Position numbers and translations under genes: made by a program. A DNA stretch of 64,000 nt from Blattamonas nauphoetae (Eukaryota > Preaxostyla > Oxymonadida), in the NCBI GenBank assembly GCA_033064195.1, contig JARBJD010000036.1, positions 186,001 to 250,000 of the forward strand, read 5' to 3'. A model generated the notes under the pieces. That model had not been told where the DNA came from. It did not search any database and saw nothing but the letters and a program-made list of their open reading frames with translations. The stretch's first letter is position 1. Every line of letters starts with the position of its first letter. Positions 1 through 10,377 of the stretch are shown piece by piece.

Positions 1-2729
1 ATCGGAACGCCGTGTATCATACGCAACAAAATGCCACTGGAAAGAACGCACTCTTCCAAAACGACACATTTGAGAAGTGCATTGTGACAGAGGGACACGG
101 TGGCGCGATCATGCAAGCGTCCGCGCACGACATCAACGTGACCGGATGCACGTTCAACGGGTGCAGTGCCATCAACGGCAATGGAGGAGCCATCTCGAGC
201 CCGGGCATTGTGAAGATCCAGAACTCCGTGTTCCTCAGCTGCTCCTCAAAGTACATCGGAGGCGCCGCGTACTTTGCACTGATGGACACAGGCAGGATTG
301 CGATCATGCGGTGTGTGCTCCGACACTGCTCGGCAGATACGGGCGGGTGTATGTTCTTCTCGAGCACGCACACACCAGAGGATTGGAATGATGGTGCGAT
401 CATTGCGATGTCACACACGTCGTGCGAGGAGAGCACAGCCATGTTCGGAGGAGGGGCGATTTCAATGACGGCCTTCCCCATCCACATCGTTCTGTGCTCG
501 TTTGTGGACACGCGGGCTGACTTTGGAGGAGCCATTGACATTGCAGCAATGGGCACCTCTATCCAAGTCAGACTCAACAACCTGCTCTTCTCGGAGTGTG
601 TCGCAATCCACAACGCGACGTGTGTGTCTGTCTACACTGTGGATGATAAAAAGTGGCTGTTGGCAAGCGCACTCAACAGCTGTGTCACGACTGCGTTGGA
701 AGGGACGTTTGCCCCCATCCTGTACTACACCACCCCCAAAGCAGAATCCTTTGTGGAGTGTCCTCAGCTTATTTCAACTATTTCCGGCTCGATCGAAGTG
801 AAGATGGACAGGAAAGACAGCATCAACTGCTGGGGCGTCAACAACCCTTGCAGCACGGTCTCCAGAGCGATACTCCGTGTTGCTCCTGCCCACACCTCGC
901 TGTTCGAGATCGCTGTCCAATCTGGAGAGTACCAGGAATGGGGATGGGCCGTTGGCACTCGCAACATCACTGTGACAGGATACACACCGACTGAAACACC
1001 ACTCAGCATGGTACATTCAGTGGAGCCAAACAACGATACCAAAGTCATCGTCTCCCCCCGACAGTATCCTCTCAACGTGACATCAACTGCCTACCTCCAT
1101 TCGACCGACGCTTTCATTGTCATCACAACTGGACAGCTCGTCATCAACAATATCTATTTCGACTTCACACAGTCAGCTGAACTCATCAAAACAAAACTCG
1201 CGTCGTTCGCTCAAATCGACGGAGTGGACTGGCTCGACCCCGTCACGACGCCCGTCCCAACTCTCATTCTGAACCACACGCATCTCCTTCGGTCCATCTC
1301 CGACCTTTCCGGATCTGTCATCTTTCTCGTCTACGCCACTCTGAAGATCAACAACTCGACTGTGTCTTCTGTCCGTTCGGCAGGACCGCTCATCAAAGGA
1401 TCGAAGGAACGAGTGAACATCGCCATTTTCAATTCGTCTTTTGACTGCGCTATCAAAAAAGGGAGTTTGATTGCGGTTGATCTTCGGTCGCTCGAAGAGC
1501 ATGAACTTGTCAGTTCAATACACATCTCGTCCTCCAACTTGACCTGTGATTCGGAAACGGACATGGCCTCGCCGGTGTTTCTCTCCGTCATCGCAAGCAA
1601 CATGTCTGAACGAACGTCGACCCTCAACCACCTCACCTCGATCTCACAATCGCGCTTCATCGGGAGAACGATTTCACGCCAAACATCCAATTTTGGCAGT
1701 CTCCTGTTGTTGCAGGACAGCCACGTCACAATCACTGATTCGACATTCTCCGGTTCTACCATCACCGCACCGCAGAGAAGAAGTTTTCTCAACCCAAATA
1801 GCAACGATGCCAACACGTGTGTCTGGTCATCGTCATTGATTCACCTCGAGAATTGCCAATCCACAATTGAGCGGATCATCCTTGCCAACAGCACGAGCGG
1901 AGGAATTGGCTTCGAACACGGACAGGCGACAATCCTCTCGGCAACGTTCATCAACAACAGTCGAATCAACTCCGACACCAAATTCAACGACCGTCGGAAG
2001 AACATCTACTGCCAAGACGCAGAGCTCACACTGACACACATCGACGTGGAGACATACTCCCCTGTTGACCGAACATCCATCGCAGACAACTTGTGGGTGT
2101 ACAACTACAACTGCACAGTCGACATCCCCAGCACGTCCAAACTGCCGGCGTCGATCTACTTCACCCCGAAGCTGATCACCGCGAAGTGGAAGATCATCAA
2201 CATCACCCACTTTCAGATCGACTTGACTGGCGAGTCCATGTTCCCGTGCCTGCTCTCAATTGAAGTGGATATGAAAGTCGGCTCACTCTCGAAGACGATC
2301 GAATTCCCCATCACTGAACACACAAGCTCGAAGCAAGCAACCACAGTGACCTCAATCGACACGCTGTCGCTCTCGTCGAACACGGCCAACATCAGCCTTC
2401 TCTACCCGCTTGGAAGGACAGGCATGCGAGACGAGGATCTCGTGAGGGCCAAAAAGGGACAGACACCCAAGATTCCGATTCTGCGTGATGATCAGCAAAA
2501 AGCTACTGTCTCCAACGTCATTGTCATTGTTCTTCCAGCCTTCATCGTTTCTGTCTCGATTGGCGCGGTTCTGTTTGTGATCGCACTCGTCGTCAAAGGC
2601 TGGCTGAGGAAGAAAGATCATCAACAGCATCATGATGACAGGAGTATCCCAGAAACAGACTCGCTCATCCCGCCGGGAAGGCAGGAAGGCACGATTCGAA
2701 AATATGTCTATTCGACTCAATCAACTTGA
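1..2729 (+). CDS. Beta-helix (PMP/pectate-lyase-like repeat) type I membrane protein, 5' partial
   Basis: The reading frame is open from the window edge (codons in phase with base 3) to a TGA, so the N-terminus and signal peptide lie upstream. The visible 905 residues are rich in short repeats of the form GGAI, GGGCMF and C-x-F-x-x-C-x-A that stack as right-handed parallel beta-helix coils, as in the polymorphic-membrane-protein-like surface proteins that are numerous in metamonads. Many N-x-S/T sites fit an extracellular domain. One hydrophobic span of about 27 residues (visible residues 835-861, starting NVIVIVLPAF) is followed by KGWLRKK and a short 44-residue tail, which is a type I topology with a stop-transfer signal. 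No intron is needed in the visible part. The family role is surface binding or adhesion; the exact function is unknown. Confidence 0.75.
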   Translation, partial: RNAVYHTQQNATGKNALFQNDTFEKCIVTEGHGGAIMQASAHDINVTGCTFNGCSAINGNGGAISSPGIVKIQNSVFLSCSSKYIGGAAYFALMDTGRIAIMRCVLRHCSADTGGCMFFSSTHTPEDWNDGAIIAMSHTSCEESTAMFGGGAISMTAFPIHIVLCSFVDTRADFGGAIDIAAMGTSIQVRLNNLLFSECVAIHNATCVSVYTVDDKKWLLASALNSCVTTALEGTFAPILYYTTPKAESFVECPQLISTISGSIEVKMDRKDSINCWGVNNPCSTVSRAILRVAPAHTSLFEIAVQSGEYQEWGWAVGTRNITVTGYTPTETPLSMVHSVEPNNDTKVIVSPRQYPLNVTSTAYLHSTDAFIVITTGQLVINNIYFDFTQSAELIKTKLASFAQIDGVDWLDPVTTPVPTLILNHTHLLRSISDLSGSVIFLVYATLKINNSTVSSVRSAGPLIKGSKERVNIAIFNSSFDCAIKKGSLIAVDLRSLEEHELVSSIHISSSNLTCDSETDMASPVFLSVIASNMSERTSTLNHLTSISQSRFIGRTISRQTSNFGSLLLLQDSHVTITDSTFSGSTITAPQRRSFLNPNSNDANTCVWSSSLIHLENCQSTIERIILANSTSGGIGFEHGQATILSATFINNSRINSDTKFNDRRKNIYCQDAELTLTHIDVETYSPVDRTSIADNLWVYNYNCTVDIPSTSKLPASIYFTPKLITAKWKIINITHFQIDLTGESMFPCLLSIEVDMKVGSLSKTIEFPITEHTSSKQATTVTSIDTLSLSSNTANISLLYPLGRTGMRDEDLVRAKKGQTPKIPILRDDQQKATVSNVIVIVLPAFIVSVSIGAVLFVIALVVKGWLRKKDHQQHHDDRSIPETDSLIPPGRQEGTIRKYVYSTQST

Positions 2730-2898
2730 TTTTCATTTCGCGAAGTCTTCATTTATCGTTGAGTTATGACTCTTTGACTAATTTTCAGGCATTCAAGACC
2801 ATTGAAATGTGCGCAATATGTCGTTTTGGCCTGTTTTGTGAAGAATGCATCAATGAAGAATAATAGGTTCGTTCTGAAATGATAAAAACACAAATTAA

Positions 2899-3513
2899 CT
2901 ACAAAACCGGCATTCTCGCTGGTTCGATGTCAATATCTCTTCCACGAATTAATAATACTCCGTCAAGAGCGCAGGCTTGTTGTTGTTCTTCATGCGTAGC
3001 AAATGACACAAATCCATGTCCAATCACAGCTCCACCCGGCTTTTTAGCAATCACAACTTCTGTTGGCTGAAGACCAAACTGTTGAAATGCCTGAATAATT
3101 TCTTGTTCTTCATCACATGCGAATGGAATATTGGCAATATAGCAACGTGTGTCTGATAGTGGCGCATCCGGGCCAGCCCGTCGTCGCTGATGTGGTTTTA
3201 GTTTCTTTTTTGGTTTTGTTGGAACGGGAATTCCGAGTAAGATCTTGTTTTTTTTTATTTCTTTCCTCTGATCCGCGGTGAAGGCAGTTTCAACAACAAG
3301 TATCCTTCCATCCAATTCAGCACCTTTCATGACTTCAGCTGCCTTCTGAGCCTCTTGAAGCGTGCTCATCTCAACGAAGCCATATCCAAGAGATTGATTG
3401 TGTCGAGAGACGATTGTAGCGTTTTGAACATTTCCTGCTTTTTCAAAAAGGGTACCAAGTGCTTGTGCTGTTGTTGTGAAAGTAAGATTACCCACAAAAA
3501 GCCGCCGAGTCAT
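2899..3513 (-). CDS. Two-RRM RNA-binding protein
   Basis: This is a 204-residue protein with two RNA-recognition motifs. RRM1 (about residues 3-80) has RNP2 LFVGNL and an RNP1 like LGYGFVEM. A basic linker (KKKLKPHQRRR) leads to RRM2 (about 122-200), with RNP2 CYIANI and RNP1 IGHGFVSF. The start was set at MTRRLFVGN because the frame upstream is low-complexity and overlaps the 3' exon of the neighbouring gene. The small size and paired RRMs resemble nucleolar or translational RNA-binding proteins, but no specific orthologue is evident. The gene lies tail-to-tail with the beta-helix gene, 169 bp away. Confidence 0.8.
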   Translation of the reverse strand: MTRRLFVGNLTFTTTAQALGTLFEKAGNVQNATIVSRHNQSLGYGFVEMSTLQEAQKAAEVMKGAELDGRILVVETAFTADQRKEIKKNKILLGIPVPTKPKKKLKPHQRRRAGPDAPLSDTRCYIANIPFACDEEQEIIQAFQQFGLQPTEVVIAKKPGGAVIGHGFVSFATHEEQQQACALDGVLLIRGRDIDIEPARMPVL

Positions 3514-3703
3514 ACCCAGCGACAAGGACGATGAAAAAAGAAAATGCGGGCCAACGAGATTACCTGCAAGCCGACTATTGATTCTTGAGCAAACGACTTT
3601 CAAAAAAGGAGTGAGAAATAAGAAAATTTGGTTGCCAGAATCAATTGAAGTCAGATAAATGAAGATTATGTTTTCGATGTGAGTATGAACAAAGGAAACT
3701 GGA

Positions 3704-5322
3704 TCAATACAAATCTTTCCCATCACCACTTTCACCACTCCCAGAACTCGATGAACCCGAAGACGAGTCATCAGAATTGTTGCTATCATCATCATCATCG
3801 TCGTCATCCTTCTCCTTTTTCTGTGGAGTGAAAAACGATGAAGAAAATGAGAAAAACGATAAAGCAAACCAATTTAAACGCATCCTTAAGGAAGTTTGCG
3901 AAGCCAAGAATCATTGCACAGAATATGAGGGTGAATGCGGCGTAAGCAACTGCAGAAGGGGAGGAGTGATTCAATCAAGAAGATGGGGTCAATTCTGAGA
4001 AAAGAATCACACCTGCATTAGCTGGCTGATTAGCATGCCATGCAGACTTGTGGAATGATATAACTTGCTTGTTCACGTCTTCTGCGCAAGTGGATGGGAT
4101 CACAAGATCCGAACGGTTCGCACAAGGAATGGGGCTTGGTACTGAACCATTGTAAAGAGAAGGAGTGCTACAAAATGTAGTGCAATAGTCATTGCTGCAC
4201 TTCATGTTTGTGTAATACTTCGAGAAAGTTTCCAATGTGTAGCCTGTTGGACGGTTATTTCTCCCAGGAATGTAAACAATGATGTGCACAACAATGTACA
4301 CAATGGAGAATATGATGCAGAGGATCTCAACGATCATCGTGAGTGCCCGATAGATCATGAAGAAGACGTATGTGCATTTAAGATGACGGAGGAAGAGGAT
4401 GAGAAGACCAATGAGTCCGAGGAAGAAATGAAGAGCCATGAAGATGATAAAAACAATCGAGAACATCTTGTTAGTGCTCTCTTGGTAGTGAGAATCGAAT
4501 TTACCAAAAACGGTACTTCCACTTACATCCGAGAGAAGGAATGCCCCGTAGACAATTTGCATTGTAATTCCAGAAATTGCAAAGGCCTATGTATCACAGT
4601 TGCAAGAATAGTGACAAATAGGGTGGAGAGATGAATTCAGTGTGAAAGGTAAAAACACACCTTCCTCGTTCGATTTTTAATTAAGAAATGTTGAGTAAGG
4701 GTAGGCATAATGATGATCAAGATTCCACATAAGGCAAGAGCGCCCGAAATCACAATCAGGAATGTTGAATCGTTTTCGACAGTCGTCGCGTCGTATCGAT
4801 GTGAATTGCATTTTCCGTCATAGAAGGGCTTCTCTTCTGTTGTCCCTGCATACTTTTTCGCGAACTCATAATCGTATTTGATTGTATCAACGATGAGGTA
4901 GCGTTTGTGCATGGTGGAAGAGATGATTCCATAAGCTGCAGCATGGATAAACGGCATAAACAACGAATCGCATCCAACAAGAAGAGCCACAACAATGAGT
5001 TGCAGTTTGTCGTGACGAGCACTGCAGCAGACACTCACAAGAGCGGCAGCACACAAGGCTAACATTATGATTGGGAACACAATGGAGAAGATTTTGATGT
5101 ATGTGTAATATGCTTCTCCAGTTGGAACAATAAATCCAAGGATGAGTGTCGCAGCTAACACAACCATAGTCACGATAATATAAACGAAGAAGGTAACTCG
5201 GCAAGCGGTGGCTTTCTTTGCTATAATTGGAGTGAATGAAAAATAGAAAAAGTACTTGAGGCATCAACTTCGCGCTTTTTGGACTTGCCTTTACGGGATT
5301 TTTTGTCCTTTGATTTTCCCAT
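3704..5322 (-). CDS. Tandem four-span (tetraspanin-like) membrane protein
   Basis: Five exons (5256-5322, 4661-5220, 4014-4586 plus base 4013, 3870-3949, 3704-3820) splice in frame into 465 residues; introns are 35, 74, 63 and 49 nt with GT..AG ends. The N-terminus is strongly basic (MGKSKDKKSRKGKSKK). Two similar halves follow, each with four predicted transmembrane helices and a large loop between the third and fourth. The second loop has six or more cysteines (KCSNDYCTTFC and others) and glycosylation sites. The tail is an acidic, serine-rich low-complexity stretch (DDDDDDDD, SSSGSSSS). The architecture resembles two fused tetraspan units, but no CCG signature was seen, so calling it a tetraspanin is only by topology. 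Its role is unknown. Confidence 0.7.
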
Positions 5323-5435
5323 CACGTTGTTTTGCGAAATGCGGTTTGATCAAACTGATTTCAGAAGCATTCCTATTTCTGTTCAACCTCTCACATATTT
5401 CTCTTTATTCACCCTCTTGATACACATACTTCACT
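5323..5435. promoter_or_regulatory. Divergent promoter region
   Basis: These 113 bp separate the start codons of the duplicated four-span protein (minus) and the amino-acid permease (plus), so they must hold both promoters and both 5' UTRs. The part nearest the permease is pyrimidine-rich. No recognisable shared element was found. Confidence 0.45.
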
Positions 5436-7072
5436 ATGAATCCATGTAGAAGAAGGAATAAACCAAAAGTTTCTGATGGCCTCCCAAACGCGTCTATGTT
5501 CTCAGCTGTGATCAGCCTAGTGAACTCAACCTTAGGCGCAGGGATGCTGGGGATTCCACTCGCCTATGCGAAGGCCGGACTCCTCCCAGCGATCTTGATG
5601 CACATTACGATGGCCATCATGTCCTTGATCTCCTTCTACTTCTTGGTGTATGTCACTGATGCCATGGAACAGTACACTCTGGGAGAGGTTTGATTTCGCT
5701 TCCGTTTTTCATACCTATCGTCTTTTTTGTGAATTCCACATAGATTGCAGAAACGATCTTCGGCCTCAAAGGAGTAGTCATCATTGAACTTTGCAATGCG
5801 TTGTATTGCTTTGGATCTCTTTGGGCATACATTATCCTGAGCGCATCTTTCTTGACATCCTTCCTCAGGGGTATTGGCGTCGCCGCAACAAATATCTTCA
5901 CCAAAGACTGGTTCATCATTATCCTTGTTGCATTTTTTATACTCCAGCCACTGTCTTGGCTCCCTACTCTTGATTCTCTGAGGTTTACTTCGTTTCTTGG
6001 GACTGCTTCCATGTCAATCTGTGTTTTCGTCATTATTTTCCGATACTTCAAGCCATTCGACCCAACATTTCATCCACAACCTCCGTTGATTGCTCGGCCC
6101 AGCCTTACTCTCCTCCAAACTTTTTCGACCCTTACCTTTGCTTTCGGATGCCAACAGAATATTCCCATCATCCAGGGAGAAATCAAAGGTCGACTTCGAA
6201 AATCGATGCATAAAGTCTCTATCATGGCCATCTCAATCGTCGGGGCGTTTTACATGTTTGCTGGTGTCTTTGGTTACATCTCGTTCACAGACATCTTCTA
6301 CACCAATCCAAAGAGTGGCAACGTTCTCGATTTGTTCGCTGATCGTGACGTGTTTGCCAATATCGCTCGAATCTGTTCTCTCCTTACTGTTATGTTCTGC
6401 TTCCCTGTCAACTCTCTTCCAACACGCCTGGCAATTTATAACATTATCTCCGCTTTCAAAACATTCCGGAATCGGAACCGCACTCCCCCAATCCCACTCA
6501 GCACCAACAGCAGCCATACTAACGACGCCGATCATATCGAGAGCGACGACAAGATCGTTTCAAATGGGATCCACACAAAGACCGCAGATGAAACACAGCC
6601 TCTCCTTGGAGAACAGCCTAAGCAAAAGCGGTCCAAAAAAAGAATTCTCATTGATTCATTAATCGGCAGTCTCCTTGTCCTCACAGCAGCTATTCTTGCT
6701 GCGTTCGTCAATAAGGTCAACTTTGTGTTTGACCTTGTCGGATCTACGGCAGGGGTTTCAATTGGATTCATTATCCCTGCAGCGCTTTACATCAAGTTCA
6801 TTCGGAACCCCGAAAAGTTCACTAAACTCAATCGCACCGTCGACCCACGCTATCCCACAATGGCTGCCGATAACGAGCAACGATTGCGGAAAATTCTCGT
6901 TCCGATTGGATCACGGAGAGATCAGGAGACAGGAGAGATTGTCAAGCTGAAGAAACATCGAGCAGATAGAAAGCTTCTTCTCGGGATAGTCGTTCTTGTT
7001 TTTGGTATTGTATCAGGAGGGTTGTCTCTTGCAATGGCAATTGTTTATGATACTGGACTTGTGAAGGGCTAG
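5436..7072 (+). CDS. Amino acid/auxin permease family (AAAP, SLC36/38-like) transporter
   Basis: Two exons (5436-5687, 5744-7072) joined by a 56-nt intron give 526 residues. The first helix carries the family signature NSTLGAGMLGIPLAYAKAG, the substrate and sodium/proton coupling region of the AAAP superfamily. About 11 hydrophobic spans follow, with a long hydrophilic loop (about residues 320-400, with acidic and lysine-rich segments) before the last helices. The family moves neutral amino acids across the plasma membrane or lysosome/vacuole membrane. The N-terminal MNPCRRRNKPK leader is basic and cytosolic. Substrate cannot be told from sequence. Confidence 0.85.
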
Positions 7073-7388
7073 AATGCGACTGATTCTTCTTGATAAGCTT
7101 CATTTTTTCAGTCTATCAATACATCTTATGTTGATTTCGATCTAACTGTGAATTTCTACATTTTTTTCTGTGGCACCAAAGGGACGATAGACACTATCTG
7201 TTCGGTCCATGTTCGTCGATAATCACAATGACCTTATTGATCAAACCGCAATTTTAGCCTGAACCACCAAGTTGAGAACGATTCATGAATTGAACACCAT
7301 TGAATATCTCATTCAAACGAACGATATAAGCTTTAGTAAACTGAGAACATAGCTATGAACGAAAATAGTGAGAATGAAATGTCGTTCT
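7073..7388. other. Intergenic, convergent 3' ends
   Basis: This 316-bp AT-rich stretch lies between the stop codons of the permease and the next minus-strand gene. I see no ORF, tRNA or repeat in it; it presumably holds both 3' UTRs and polyadenylation sites. Confidence 0.6.
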
Positions 7389-8381
7389 TTAATCAAAAAC
7401 CTCATCAAATGAAAACCACTCTTTTTCCACAGGTTTGGGAACGATGCGATAGTCCGTGAGGAAGTCAGGGAGAAATTGACCGAGAACACTCTCTAACAGA
7501 AGCACACTGTTATCGGCGCTTGATGTGAATTCTGTTTGTAGTGACTGCAATATTCCTCCCGTAAATAGTTCTACAATCTGTCCGATGTTTGATTTTTGTC
7601 GTTTTGGTTGGATTGGAACAAAATCATCGAACGCCATGAAGTTGTTGAAAGTGGTGGTGACCTTGGAACTCCGAAGGTTTATCCCTTTCTTTGGTTGGAC
7701 ACAGCCTGATGAAGGCTGTGCAGTAACAGCATCGAAAGGGATAAAATCAGAGAAAAAGTCATCCTGTGAGATATTTGATGGGGCAATTTGTGAAAGTGTT
7801 GATTGTGGTGGGGGTGGAGGATCGAGATAAATCGGCATATGTGACTGAGCAAAGGTATCGGAAACTAATCGTGTCCCTGAATAGCGATGAGAAGAACTGT
7901 TCGCAGGTGGAGGAGGTGCAAAAACGATACGACCTTGGATGTGAGTTTGTTGAAGACCACCAACAATAACTTCACGTTGACAATGCAGAGGTTTCCGAAG
8001 AAAGTTCTTTTGTTTTGTTGATTGAGGCAATGCCAATGGTAGCGGAGTGAATTGACTGAAGTCGTGAATGACAAAGCTCGGACTCTTACTTGTCATTGGT
8101 TCAAGACCTGAAAAGATGAACTAAGATTGTGGTAGTGAAATGACGTGAACGTAAGAGTATTGAAGCGTTCGAACGAAGGACGATTACGCACAAAAATAAG
8201 TCTGTGGCTTGATCGAATCTTGACAGTTCAGGGTTGGCTCATCAACGTACTGGAACATGTATCGAAGTGCTGAATATTGGAAAAACGAGATATTTGTTCT
8301 AGAATTTGCGAGCGTTGAAGTGTGAAAAAAATAACATTTGTTCAACGAGAGAAGCACGAATGATTGAGTGAGATGAGTCAT
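7389..8381 (-). CDS. Unrecognised protein
   Basis: Two exons (8192-8381, 7389-8107) joined across an 84-nt intron give 302 residues; the junction restores the frame as ...QTYFC-LEPMTSK. I do not recognise a domain. The middle is proline-rich (PPPPPQS, APPPPANSSS), suggesting disorder. The C-terminal third is more regular (FTGGILQSLQTEF, LGQFLPDFLTDY) and ends in an acidic/aromatic WFSFDEVFD. The stop lies close to the permease 3' end, and the start is only 1 bp from the CCT7 stop, so the two minus-strand genes are practically contiguous. The start codon is the first ATG; another upstream exon is unlikely because CCT7 is there. Confidence 0.55.
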
Positions 8382-8382
8382 C

Positions 8383-10330
8383 TTAACGTCTCAGACGCGG
8401 CTGCATTCCACCTCGTCCCATCCCTCCCCTGCCCATTCCTCCACCTCCCCGTCCACGCACAGCTGGTCCTGGTCGGCCTGCTCCCTGATCTGACTGAGGG
8501 GCACGAACTGTTTCGTCCACAGACAGGATGAGGGCAGCCGCTTCAGTTGCAGCAGAAATTGCGTTCACTTTCATGTTGCTCGGTTCCCAAATGAATGTTT
8601 CAAACGAATCAACTGTTCCCTCCTTGTTAATGTCGACCCCCATCCACTGCTTCCCTTCGTGGTGCTGTTGGCGCAGTTTCTCGATGACTGTTGTTGTGTC
8701 GAATCCAGCGTTTTCCACAAGTTGTCTCGGGATGATCTCGAGCGCTTCGGCAAAAGCGGTGATGATGAGCTGTTCTTTCGTCTTGATTTCGATGGCTTTC
8801 TTGCGCAGAATCTTCGACAACTCCATTTCAATGGCGCCAGCTCCTGGAAGAACGGCTGAGTTCTGCATGGCACGCTTTGTGACCATGAGAGCGTCGTGGA
8901 GACTGCGTTCCATTTCTTCGATGAACTTGCTGGCTCCGCCTCGAAGAATGATTGTGGCAGTTTTGGCCTTGGGGCAACCAGTGAAGAGGTTGTATCGATC
9001 GGGACCGAATTGTTTCTCCTCAAAAAGAGCACATGTTCCAATGCAGTTGTCGGGAAGATCGCGAGTTGTAGATTGGATGGGGACACCAAGAGCTTTCGAT
9101 GTTCTTTCAAGATCCTTGGATAGAAGATGCAAAAGTCGAGAAAATGACAATAAACAAAACCATCAGATGATTAGATGAACAAGGATGTTTAACGAATGGA
9201 AGATGGGCACACTTCTTGAGCCACACGTCCGGCGCAGAAGATATTTCGATCAGCAAAATATTGTGTTGCCAGATCCCCAATGGCTAGTTTGGAGAGGACA
9301 ACATTAGCGCCTGTCTTCACGATGTCGTCAAGCTTTTTGAAAATGATGTTCCATTCCGCATCAACAAACGCTTGGTATTCACTTGGATCGTCAATATGGA
9401 TTTCGGCTTTTGTGTTTTCGTTTTTCAGTTCGAGTTCAACGTTAAGGAGAAGAACCTTTGGATTTTCGAATCGTTTTGGTTGTTGTTCAAATCCAGCGTA
9501 GGAGAAGGTTTTCTTGAAAGCCACTCCTTGAATGAGCAGAGAATCTTCCATCATTCCTCCAACAACCTGTTTGACACCAACAAGGTCGAGGTTAAGATCT
9601 TGATCGAGAGATTGAAGAGCGCCAACAGCAATCTTGGCAAAATGTTCTTTGCACGGTGCAATAAGTTTGCTGTTCATTGAAGTTTGGGCAATTCTCAGGA
9701 GGAGTTGTTCGCGATCCCTGATAACAAAGAAAACGAGTATTTGAAGAGAGTGTGTTTTGAAAGAGAGGTGACAAACTTGGCAGATTGGTCCTTAACAGTA
9801 TATTTGAGTGTATCAATGGCTTCCATAGCAAAGTGGCATGCACGGCGAAAGGCACGAATGACCACCTGTGAGGAAACCCCTTCCTCAATGAAGGGTTTGG
9901 CGGCTTTTAGGAAAGAGCCAGCGAGAAGGATGACTGTCGTTGTTCCATCACCAATCTGAGAGAAATGAACATAAAACAGGGAGAAATGTCAGATGAATGA
10001 AATCAATGATTGGGTTCAACAAACCTCGTTGTCTTGAGAGAGAGCGATGTCTGCAAGTGTTTTTGCCACTGGATGAACAGGATTGAGAAGACGAATGATG
10101 GTAGCACCATCATTTGTGATTGTAGTGTGTCCATTGTCAAGAGAAATCAGTTTATCCAAGCCACGGGGACCCAGGGTTGTCTTTACCATTGATGCAAGGG
10201 CTTCGCACGCATTGATGTTGTGAATGATCTGTGGGATGCCCTGTGATGTATCAGTTCCTTCTCTCAGAAGGATGATCTTTGGTTGAACACCGAACGGGAT
10301 GTTTCCTGCTTGTTTCCGCGATTTGTTCAT
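8383..10330 (-). CDS. CCT7: T-complex protein 1 subunit eta (CCT7)
   Basis: Four exons (10025-10330, 9777-9955, 9213-9717, 8383-9114) with introns of 69, 59 and 98 nt give 573 residues, close to the usual 540-560. It forms one subunit of the cytosolic TRiC/CCT ring that folds actin and tubulin. Group II chaperonin motifs are intact: [19 protein letters not shown], the ATPase motif [12 protein letters not shown] (rebuilt across intron 1) and [14 protein letters not shown]. Eta-specific text includes [26 protein letters not shown] and [13 protein letters not shown]. The C-terminal [11 protein letters not shown] tail mirrors the glycine/arginine tail of metazoan CCT7. It starts 47 bp from the divergent F-box/LRR gene. 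Confidence 0.95.
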
Positions 10331-10377
10331 CGATCTTACCCTTCGCCTCGAAATTCTTCTATCAAAGGCAGATTGTG
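10331..10377. promoter_or_regulatory. Divergent promoter, 47 bp
   Basis: Only 47 bp separate the start codons of CCT7 (minus) and the F-box/LRR/DUSP gene (plus). Transcription of both genes must start within or very close to it. No TATA box or known element is visible. Confidence 0.45.

Noticed and set aside
3514-3867. Upstream extension of the two-RRM ORF to 322 codons
   Set aside because: The extra residues are low-complexity, run through the neighbour's 3' exon and add nothing before the conserved RRM start.
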